Shown here in pieces: positions 1 through 5,695 of a stretch of DNA of 5,695 nucleotides. A program made the position numbers and the translations under genes. The notes under the pieces were generated by a model that was not told the DNA's origin, ran no database searches, and saw only the letters and a list, made by a program, of their open reading frames with translations. The number at the start of each line of letters is the position of its first letter. Position 1 is the first letter of the stretch. The DNA is from JAYWFX01 sp043778575 (GTDB lineage Bacteria > Patescibacteriota > JACMRA01). The stretch lies in NCBI GenBank assembly GCA_043778575.1, contig JAYWFX010000087.1, positions 1 through 5,695 of the forward strand. The letters are read 5' to 3'.

Positions 1-6
1 ACAAAA

Positions 7-771
7 TTAATTGAGTAAATATCTCCCCCTTTCAATAAACTGTAAGAAGTTATTATCTCTAAGGATTTGCAACTGCTGTCGAATCTTATCTTTCACAAAG
101 CGATTCTTTGGGTATTTAGATTGTAAAACAGATTCAAACTGATACACCTCATCGAGGGTAAAATCATTTTTCCCAATTTTCTGAACAATTTTGAGCACAT
201 CGAGAGTCCAACCACGAACATCAAGGGATGTATTTTTGAGGAATGTAGTTTTTTTCCATAGGTTTGAAATCGACACTGGTGATATTTCTACTCCGTCTTT
301 AATGATTGAAATAATACCCACTTTAGGTATACTTGAAAAAAGTATGTTGCAACCAACCCAACCTGCACGTTTGGCATTTAGGCTAAGGGGTTTGCGAGAT
401 TCAATGATTTCCGGTGTGAAAAAATACTTTGGTATAACTATAAAATCTTTAACTTCGTATAAACTATCATAGTTTAGGAAAAAGAGGTTAGGATTTGTTA
501 GAGATTTTAGCCTGCTAATCATGGTATCAAATTGCCCGTCTACTATTTTTGTTCTTGGAAATCCGTTTTTACTTTTTAATTCATACTCTTCATGACAATT
601 TGAACAATAAAAATCTGCAACTGCTTTGTTATTACTAAAATGATTAATCTTTAAAAACCTGCACGCTGGACAAAACAAATTTTCACCAGTCCATGCCTCT
701 GACATAACCCTAATCTTTTGGCTTTTACTGGTATAAGTTTCTGAAAGCGAAGTATCAAAAGTAAAGTTCAC
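7..771 (-). CDS. dpnC: DpnI-type methyl-directed restriction endonuclease (Gm6ATC-specific)
   Basis: Complete 254-residue protein, the same length as pneumococcal DpnI as I remember it. It appears to align end to end without large gaps, with shared stretches such as VADFYC, ELKSK, RAGW-GCNI and KIRQQLQILRD. DpnI is a type IIM enzyme that cleaves GATC when the adenine is N6-methylated, destroying Dam-type methylated foreign DNA. The PD-(D/E)xK catalytic residues are present as D53, E64 and K66. A structural zinc site is visible as C34-x2-C37 and C56-x2-C59. W138, in the methyl-adenine sensing region of DpnI, is kept within RAGW. The C-terminal ~70 residues (about 183-254) match the winged-helix domain that also reads methylated GATC. 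The start is GTG at 771, chosen because it reproduces the DpnI N-terminus. No Shine-Dalgarno sequence precedes it, but an upstream frame stops one base earlier, suggesting translational coupling. No sign of damage. Function is by homology, not tested. Confidence 0.93.
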   Translation of the reverse strand: MNFTFDTSLSETYTSKSQKIRVMSEAWTGENLFCPACRFLKINHFSNNKAVADFYCSNCHEEYELKSKNGFPRTKIVDGQFDTMISRLKSLTNPNLFFLNYDSLYEVKDFIVIPKYFFTPEIIESRKPLSLNAKRAGWVGCNILFSSIPKVGIISIIKDGVEISPVSISNLWKKTTFLKNTSLDVRGWTLDVLKIVQKIGKNDFTLDEVYQFESVLQSKYPKNRFVKDKIRQQLQILRDNNFLQFIERGRYLLN

Positions 772-772
772 T

Positions 773-985
773 TTATATTTTTGAGATAGCTTTTACAATA
801 ATATCAGTTAATCTCCGCCTTTCCCAATCGACATCCATTGAGTAGCTATGTCCGAGCAATTCAATATGCTCAAGAATGTATTTCGACAACAGTAATCTGT
901 CGCTCTTAATTTGTTTTTTCTGGTTTTTGTACTTTTTTTTTAAAAACTGTTAAGAACTTAACCTGTAATTTCTTGATTCAGACAT
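773..985 (-). pseudogene. Broken short ORF of unknown identity directly upstream of the DpnI-type gene
   Basis: An ATG at 985-983 opens a frame that reads MSESRNYRLSS and then hits TAA at 952-950. The same frame continues for 58 codons, beginning QFLKKKYKNQKK and ending RRLTDIIVKAISKI, to a TAA at 775-773. That is one base before the GTG of the DpnI-type gene. The downstream part looks like real, basic, helix-prone protein, and the tight junction is typical of coupled genes, so I infer a gene of about 70 codons disabled by a nonsense change. Alternatively it is the C-terminal tail of a longer lost gene. A run of nine A (coding sense, 941-933) just after the stop is a possible slippage or sequencing-error site. 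The ATG lies three bases after, and in frame with, the methyltransferase remnant's stop. There is no visible Shine-Dalgarno sequence. I do not recognise the family; it does not resemble the C-terminus of DpnA, DpnM or DpnII as I know them. Confidence 0.4.
949..962. repeat. Short perfect inverted repeat GTTAAG-AA-CTTAAC
   Basis: Six-base arms match perfectly around a two-base centre. The repeat covers the TAA (952-950) that breaks the short frame upstream of the DpnI-type gene. It could be an operator half-site pair or a rearrangement scar. In AT-rich DNA a repeat this short can also arise by chance. No second copy was found by eye. Confidence 0.3.
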
Positions 986-988
986 AGT

Positions 989-1237
989 TTAATGCGTTAT
1001 TATTTGAATAATATATTCGACTATCTTAACCTCAGCTAGTGTTTTACTTTGATCCCACTTCCCCTTGTTTACACTAACTCTTTTACCAGCGTGAACAGTA
1101 AAACCGTTATTACTCAGAAAATATGGTGGATCAGCAAATATCATGTCAACATAATTCTCAGGTAACTCTTTCATCAAATCAATACAATCAGCTTGAAAAA
1201 GACATGAATCGTTGTTTTTAAAATATGGTTTTGTCAT
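989..1237 (-). pseudogene. dpnA: Truncated DpnA/M.DpnIIB-like adenine-N6 DNA methyltransferase (N-terminal remnant)
   Basis: An 82-codon frame matching the N-terminus of beta-class N6-adenine methyltransferases, closest in my recollection to pneumococcal DpnA (M.DpnIIB), which methylates GATC. Shared features are the MTKPY start, the stretch MIFADPPYFLSN with catalytic motif IV (DPPY, residues 36-39), and VSVNKGKWD versus VSVDKGDWD. Intact relatives have roughly 270 residues. Here homology fades after about residue 70 and the frame ends at TAA 991-989. In beta-class enzymes the target-recognition domain and the SAM-binding FxGxG motif follow DPPY, so both are missing, and I found no continuation in another frame downstream. 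The product should be inactive. The start is taken as ATG 1237 because an AGGTGAT ribosome site precedes it and MTKPY then begins the protein; GTG 1243 is possible but less likely. It may still provide the leader for transcription of the downstream DpnI-type gene. Confidence 0.8.
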
Positions 1238-1238
1238 T

Positions 1239-1245
1239 ATCACCT
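1239..1245 (-). promoter_or_regulatory. Ribosome binding site of the methyltransferase remnant
   Basis: The coding strand reads AGGTGAT, a seven-base match to the 3' part of the anti-Shine-Dalgarno complement, ending one base before ATG 1237. The close spacing is what is expected when the GGTGAT side of the site pairs. It supports ATG 1237 over GTG 1243. It is the only clear Shine-Dalgarno sequence in the window; the ATG at 2153, the ATG at 985 and the GTG at 771 have none. Confidence 0.55.
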
Positions 1246-1320
1246 AAATTCAGCTATTGATTTCAGTTTTGGCAAGTTATTGAAACTTCGTTGTGTTTAT
1301 TGTCTGCTGGATATATCTAT

Positions 1321-1348
1321 AAAAATAAATCTACTAGCATTAAAGTAG
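1321..1348 (-). terminator. Weak intrinsic-terminator-like hairpin after the surface-protein genes
   Basis: In the coding sense, CTACT (1348-1344) can pair with AGTAG (1335-1331) across an eight-base loop, followed by the T-rich stretch ATTTATTTTT. It lies about 20 bases after the TGA of the membrane-anchored protein gene, where a terminator would separate it from the restriction locus. The stem is only five base pairs with two G-C pairs, so termination would be weak at best. The remainder of the 1244-1367 gap shows no convincing promoter. Confidence 0.25.
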
Positions 1349-1367
1349 CGGAGTGTTAGATTTGACT

Positions 1368-2153
1368 TCAGAGTACAGATCGGATTTTCTTCACATCTTC
1401 ACAAAGTGTTTTGTATGTATTTAGATTGCGTTCTAGTGTAGTTACATCTTCTTGTGATAAATCATAGTTTGTAAGACCGTACCCAGTAAATATTTTGTCT
1501 CCTCTTTTTAATGCATCAATCTTGGCTTTTGTCATATTAAACTTTTCCATACAATACGTATATTTTTCAGCTGGTGTTCTTTTTTCTGCTTCCTGTATTT
1601 TTCTATCTATTTCAACTTGGTTGTTTTGTTGGTCTTGTGCTTGTTGGATTTGCTGGGAGGTGAGAGGTGGGTTGATTGTTAAATCTAAGTTGCTTACTTT
1701 ATCTTTTGATAGGTCTTTCTCAGAAACCAGCTTAACTATTTCGTCAAAATCTTTATTTACTATTAGACCTCTATAGGCTGAGTCTGGTACAATTAAATTT
1801 TGTGATAGAATACTATTTCTACCTAAATTAAATATGTATATCTGAACAGATTTAATCGAATTATCTGGTGCTTTGAAAGGAGAATGAACTAATGTATAAA
1901 TTGGATTTTTGATATTGCTCAAATTACTTTTCAAGCCAACTAATTTGTATTGCTCATTTGCGTTGATATTTAGTTTTTGGTAAATATAGTCTTTTTCCTC
2001 TTTAGCAAAGATAAGTTTTGATTTAATTTGATTAAATACTTTATCCTCTGAGAGTGGTGAATAAACAAAATACACTAATCCTCCAACTAGCAATGATAAG
2101 AAAACACTGAGAATGAGAAGTAGTTTTAGTTTTTTTGTGGTAAGTTTGAACAT
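1368..2153 (-). CDS. Membrane-anchored extracytoplasmic protein of unknown function
   Basis: A 261-residue protein I do not recognise. Residues 1-10 are Lys-rich, followed by a hydrophobic segment at about 11-31, best read as an uncleaved signal anchor placing the rest outside the membrane; a cleaved signal peptide is possible. The outer part has an alpha/beta-looking region at about 35-145. A Gln/Asn-rich stretch (about 164-180) leads into a charged, probably helical segment and a C-terminal region with two cysteines, C201 and C251, that could form a disulfide. IYIFNLG (105-111) and YRGLIVN (127-133) recur in nearly the same form and order in the large protein encoded just upstream (IYLFNLG, YDGAIVVN), suggesting a shared fold or common partner. 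ATG 2153 follows the upstream stop by 12 bases without a Shine-Dalgarno sequence, so cotranscription and coupled translation are likely. It ends with TGA at 1370-1368. Confidence 0.75.
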   Translation of the reverse strand: MFKLTTKKLKLLLILSVFLSLLVGGLVYFVYSPLSEDKVFNQIKSKLIFAKEEKDYIYQKLNINANEQYKLVGLKSNLSNIKNPIYTLVHSPFKAPDNSIKSVQIYIFNLGRNSILSQNLIVPDSAYRGLIVNKDFDEIVKLVSEKDLSKDKVSNLDLTINPPLTSQQIQQAQDQQNNQVEIDRKIQEAEKRTPAEKYTYCMEKFNMTKAKIDALKRGDKIFTGYGLTNYDLSQEDVTTLERNLNTYKTLCEDVKKIRSVL

Positions 2154-2165
2154 AGTTTAAGATTA

Positions 2166-5100
2166 TTAATTATTTCTATAAGTTACAATTGCATCATTAG
2201 TTAAGGCACCTTGCTGTGAAAATAGATATGCTCTACCCCCAGCCACCTTCAGATCAGTATATTTCGACTTGCATCCAGTTATCGTGTTGCAGTAAGTACG
2301 TTTCACTTGATTTTCACCGTTGTTATTGTAATATTCATATGATGATTCGGCATTGTCGCTTGCATCAAGCGTAGTAGTTTTATTGAGACTAATCCTATCT
2401 CCTCCATCATTGAAATCTTTGATGGTAATAATCTTTTGATTTATCGCATTTTGATTCTGATTGTTAAAGTTACTAAACTGATTACCTGCACCTACTCTAC
2501 CATAGAGATCAAAGTTGTTTCCATTGGGGATCATCATAGTTTGAATGTATTGATTGATTTCTGTATCACCTGAGGTGACGATAGCTGCTTGGTAATTTTC
2601 TTCTGATTTGTAAAAGTTAGTACTAGACCAGTTTTCAATTCCTGATTTATCCAGATTTAAATTGTCAAGGCTGAGTTTTTGAGTTGAAACCAAGTTTGCC
2701 CAGACGTGATGTACTACTCCGTGAACGACACAGGCATTGTGTCCAAATAGGTTTGATCCCGGTGGGTTGTTTGGAGCTTCGGGTGCATAAACGACGATAT
2801 GTTCCCTAGCTGTACTATTGAGGATTGAGTTTCCGCACCAATTGTCAGTGCCATCTTTGTCTACTCCAGTAAATGCTTGGACTTTGTTTGCCCTAGCTAA
2901 ATCTGAATATCCAACTGCTGGAATAGAAGGCGATCTGGTTCCGTAGGTATTATCCACTTCTCTACCCTGCCTTTCATCAACTATATAGTTGTAGTCAGTC
3001 ACAAAGTGAGGTGGATCGAGTAGAACTAATTGTGCTGTATTACCAGCATTTTCTCTCATGCTCAGAGCTCTTGATATCTCAGTTATCATAAATGTTCCCA
3101 TAGAGTGACCGACCATTTTGAGCTTGGAAGCATCTGTAAGACCCCATTTTTTTAACTTAGTAGCTACTGATTCAGCAATTGGTCTAATGCATTGATCCAT
3201 ATCACTGGGAAGTGGTTGACCTGAGCATTGATTCCAGTCTAAGTTGAGAATAATGTCTTGTTCGTGACCAGACTGAGATTGAATTGCTGTGGATGCATCC
3301 AGTAAGCCTTTCCAAGTATCAGCCATACCATGACTCAATAACCACACGTTTCTTTGTTGACCATCAGGTGAGTAGCTATATCTATACTTACTGGTTAGGT
3401 TTTGATTATCACTTGAGGTTGATGCTACAGATGGATTAACTGATTGAGTAAAGAATCCCTTATCTGGTGTATTTATCAAAGCAAGGTATGCTTCAGTAGT
3501 ATGTTCTGTGTATCTATTAAACACTGGAGCTATATGTCCGTACATTACCGAAAATCTACTCGTAATATCACTACACAAATCTAACACTCTCCCATCTTCA
3601 AATGTTTGTTTGCAGTAGGTGTTGTTTGAGTCTGTTGAATCATTGAGAGTGTTTGTTTCTGGTAATCTCCAATAGTTCTTTTCAGTGTCATTTGAGTAGA
3701 CTTTGTCAGCTACTTTGTTGAGGAGTGTACAAACGCTTGGAGTGTTGAAAGATACTGGGTTACAACCACTTGCTGTTCCATCAGTTCTGGTGTAGTAGAT
3801 GAGTTTGTTATTGTTTTGTTTGAATCCTTTGTATCCTCTTTCAAAAGATTGAATAAATGGAGAGTTCTTGTCTGATTTTTTAGGATAGTTTGTATCGAGT
3901 ATTTCTTCACCACTTGGAACACCTACGATATTATCGCTTTCAGTTGTATTTCTCCATTTCTCCCACAATGCGTTTTGGATGATGTAGGATTTGGGAATAC
4001 TTGCTTCTGGAACATTTGATAGATATGATTGTCTCTGCCAGTTGTTGACTACTATAGCTCCATCGTATCCTGTATTTACATTGTTACCGCTGTTTGGGTT
4101 TTGAAGTGTAGCTTTTCTTTTGATTTGTCCTAGGTTAAAGAGATAGATACCGCCTTTTTCTGGGGAACCAAAGTCTAGGTAGACATCGTTTTTGATAAAG
4201 CTAGCTAAGGAGTTTGGGTTATTGAGGTTCAGTGCTTCGTCCCCTGTGATGATTACTCCTAGGTTTGCAACCTTACTGAGATTTATCATGGTTGGAGTTT
4301 TGCTCTGTGGTGTTGATTGTGATTGTGGTTGAGAGGTGGTTGGTTGATTAGAGTTGTAGTTCCATAGCTCGAGTTGAGTTCCTGAGTTTGAGTTGTTTGT
4401 GGTTCCAATATCTAGGTTATCTCGTAGGTATTTAGCTACTGACATCGTTGCGTCTTCTTTTGATATTTGAAGATAGTCTACACTTTGTTCTTTGGTTTCA
4501 TCACCTATTCCACCCGAGATACAGAATTCATTTCTTTCACCTACTGTTTGTAGGTTTCCACTGGTATTTGTCATGTAGTCTGTCGGGTTTACTGGGGCGT
4601 ACTGGTGGTATTGACCAGCAAATGCCGGACGAACACTCGATCTACTATTCTCTACTTGGAAATGGAGATGAGCTCCTGTGGATAATCCTGTACTACCTAC
4701 TTTACCAATGAGTTGACCTTTAGATACTGATTCTCCTTGATTCAGGATTGCTGGTTCATTCATATGACCATAGATAGTCAAAAGAGTATATGGTGAGCTG
4801 GTTTGGTTGTAGAGTGAGTTTGCTGGGATATCATGCCTGAGAATGATATAGTTTCCCCACCCTCTCCCGTCATAGCCTTTGGTTTTTACTACACCTGAGT
4901 CAGCAGCGACTATCCCATCTCCAAAGTTTCCAGAGAGATCTATTCCTCCATGAGGGCCTCCGTGAAGTGGTTCATATTCTGCAAAAGGAGCTGTAGTGAT
5001 AGAAGATGAGTTTTGTACTGGGTACATGAGTTGACCTGTTCCTGTGCTACTACATACTGGGCACTCACCGCTGGTGATTGAATTTGGAATAGTTGCATTA

Positions 5101-5695
5101 GAGATATTCCCTGCTCTGTCTGTGAGTTTTACACTTACGCTATAAACTACACCTCCACACTTTAGTTCACTTCCCCAGATATTTGAGTTTGAGTAGTTTC
5201 CGTTTGAGTCTAGGGTAGTTGTTTTTGGTCTGGTGTTTCCTAGGCTATCTGTCAGATAAATTGCTGCTGTAGTATTGGCTTCTCCCACTATACTAATTCC
5301 TAGAGTTTCGTGAAATCTGATTCCTCCTTTGGTTAGGTTTACAGTTGCCCCATTAGGACTCACCGTATCCCTCTCCACAACCCTCTCACTCCATACAGGC
5401 ACGCAATCTGGATCTTTGTCTTTGGCTGCGTTGCAGGTGGATCCTATTGGTTGAGGTTGATTTGTTTGGTTGTTGTTTTGAGCTGGGTTTGGGTTTGTTT
5501 GATTTGGAGTATTAGCTGTTTTAGTTCCCAACTGATTCCCCCCTGTATCCACGAGTCTTGTTTTTATCTTGTAGAGTCCATCAGAGCAGGTTCCTATTCT
5601 TCTGTTCTTTACTCCATTGATTGTTCCAATGTTTCCATAACTTGTTTGGTTATCTGTAGTAGTTGTACAGTTGAGTGATTGGTTGGAGTTTGAGT
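2166..5695 (-). CDS. Large secreted multidomain protein: Ig-like modules, M23 peptidase, lipase-like hydrolase (5' end outside window)
   Basis: The frame is open to the window edge, so the gene is 5'-incomplete. 1175 residues are visible, and GTG 5552, a formal start, is internal. Numbering from that GTG: a preceding stretch ending YKIKTRLVDTGGN and residues 65-160 (ending VKLTDRAGNIS) look like two bacterial Ig-like modules separated by an Asn/Gln/Pro-rich linker (14-36). Residues 175-327 form an M23 zinc metallopeptidase with H201-x3-D205, H263 (YGH) and H295-x-H297 (HLH), so the catalytic set is complete and peptidoglycan cleavage is the family's usual role. After another Gln/Ser/Pro linker (403-420) comes an unassigned region, then an alpha/beta-hydrolase resembling pancreatic-type lipases (about 735-955). 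It has SHG (740-742), NLDW (770-773), GHSMG with candidate nucleophile S817, LLDPP with D846, and H944 or H948. Many cysteines imply disulfides and export. The C-terminal ~170 residues are unassigned. The signal peptide would lie outside the window. Substrates are unknown. Confidence 0.85.
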   Translation of the reverse strand, partial: SNSNQSLNCTTTTDNQTSYGNIGTINGVKNRRIGTCSDGLYKIKTRLVDTGGNQLGTKTANTPNQTNPNPAQNNNQTNQPQPIGSTCNAAKDKDPDCVPVWSERVVERDTVSPNGATVNLTKGGIRFHETLGISIVGEANTTAAIYLTDSLGNTRPKTTTLDSNGNYSNSNIWGSELKCGGVVYSVSVKLTDRAGNISNATIPNSITSGECPVCSSTGTGQLMYPVQNSSSITTAPFAEYEPLHGGPHGGIDLSGNFGDGIVAADSGVVKTKGYDGRGWGNYIILRHDIPANSLYNQTSSPYTLLTIYGHMNEPAILNQGESVSKGQLIGKVGSTGLSTGAHLHFQVENSRSSVRPAFAGQYHQYAPVNPTDYMTNTSGNLQTVGERNEFCISGGIGDETKEQSVDYLQISKEDATMSVAKYLRDNLDIGTTNNSNSGTQLELWNYNSNQPTTSQPQSQSTPQSKTPTMINLSKVANLGVIITGDEALNLNNPNSLASFIKNDVYLDFGSPEKGGIYLFNLGQIKRKATLQNPNSGNNVNTGYDGAIVVNNWQRQSYLSNVPEASIPKSYIIQNALWEKWRNTTESDNIVGVPSGEEILDTNYPKKSDKNSPFIQSFERGYKGFKQNNNKLIYYTRTDGTASGCNPVSFNTPSVCTLLNKVADKVYSNDTEKNYWRLPETNTLNDSTDSNNTYCKQTFEDGRVLDLCSDITSRFSVMYGHIAPVFNRYTEHTTEAYLALINTPDKGFFTQSVNPSVASTSSDNQNLTSKYRYSYSPDGQQRNVWLLSHGMADTWKGLLDASTAIQSQSGHEQDIILNLDWNQCSGQPLPSDMDQCIRPIAESVATKLKKWGLTDASKLKMVGHSMGTFMITEISRALSMRENAGNTAQLVLLDPPHFVTDYNYIVDERQGREVDNTYGTRSPSIPAVGYSDLARANKVQAFTGVDKDGTDNWCGNSILNSTAREHIVVYAPEAPNNPPGSNLFGHNACVVHGVVHHVWANLVSTQKLSLDNLNLDKSGIENWSSTNFYKSEENYQAAIVTSGDTEINQYIQTMMIPNGNNFDLYGRVGAGNQFSNFNNQNQNAINQKIITIKDFNDGGDRISLNKTTTLDASDNAESSYEYYNNNGENQVKRTYCNTITGCKSKYTDLKVAGGRAYLFSQQGALTNDAIVTYRNN

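Noticed and set aside
191..472. Plus-strand open frame of 93 codons
   Set aside because: Lies wholly antisense to the DpnI-type gene, whose protein similarity is strong; no family resemblance of its own.
1238..1325. Promoter elements between the two gene groups (TATAGA near 1321-1316; TTGCCA with TGAATT closer to the start)
   Set aside because: Neither pair matches both -35 and -10 well, and AT-rich DNA gives such matches easily.
1495..1776. Plus-strand open frame of 93 codons, Cys- and Ser-rich
   Set aside because: Antisense shadow of the anchored-protein gene; composition reflects reverse reading of Gln/Lys-rich codons.
1368..2153. UGA read as glycine, as in some CPR lineages
   Set aside because: The long gene has no internal UGA in over 1100 codons and the TGA here sits at a plausible gene end, so the standard bacterial code fits.
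3710..3922. Minus-strand 70-codon frame inside the large gene
   Set aside because: Alternative frame of the long secreted-protein gene, with no ribosome site or recognisable motif.
4448..4711. Plus-strand 87-codon frame
   Set aside because: Antisense to the M23 peptidase domain, which has a full catalytic set.
5550..5552. GTG as the true start of the large protein
   Set aside because: The frame stays open for 47 more codons to the window edge, and those residues (YKIKTRLVDTGGN region) look like the end of an Ig-like module, so the start is further upstream.
5451..5678. Plus-strand 75-codon hydrophobic frame
   Set aside because: Antisense to the Asn/Gln-rich linker of the large protein; hydrophobicity is a by-product.
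1..5695. CRISPR array, tRNA, rRNA, insertion sequence or attachment site
   Set aside because: No regularly spaced repeats, RNA-gene folds, transposase or terminal repeats seen on either strand.

Overview
The window is AT-rich bacterial DNA. Every gene I can support lies on the minus strand, so the genes read from high to low coordinates. The long 3.5-kb frame contains no internal UGA, which fits the ordinary bacterial code. The host cannot be named from the sequence. Large secreted, Cys-rich, multidomain proteins beside lineage-specific unknowns would suit an uncultured lineage such as the Patescibacteria/CPR, but that is only an impression.

Region by region (minus-strand order): (1) 5695-2166, a very large extracellular protein cut off at its N-terminus by the window edge. 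It carries Ig-like modules, a complete M23 (lysostaphin-type) metallopeptidase domain, an unassigned middle region and a lipase-like alpha/beta-hydrolase domain. (2) 2153-1368, a membrane-anchored protein of unknown function, 12 bases downstream and probably cotranscribed. It shares two short motifs with the middle of the large protein. (3) 1367-1244, a gap with a weak terminator-like hairpin and the ribosome binding site of the next gene. (4) 1237-989, the N-terminal remnant of a beta-class adenine methyltransferase closely resembling DpnA/M.DpnIIB, the GATC methylase of DpnII systems. (5) 985-773, a broken short frame of unknown identity whose stop codon lies one base before the next gene. 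(6) 771-7, a complete 254-residue DpnI-type endonuclease, the enzyme that cuts GATC only when its adenine is methylated.

The two halves look functionally unrelated. The first is a cell-surface or secreted module that may act on peptidoglycan and on an ester substrate. The second is a defence locus. In it, a methyl-dependent nuclease that looks intact sits directly downstream of the wreck of a methylase family that would make its target. That fits the DpnI/DpnII incompatibility known from Streptococcus pneumoniae, where strains carry one system or the other, and this locus may preserve a trace of a switch between them.
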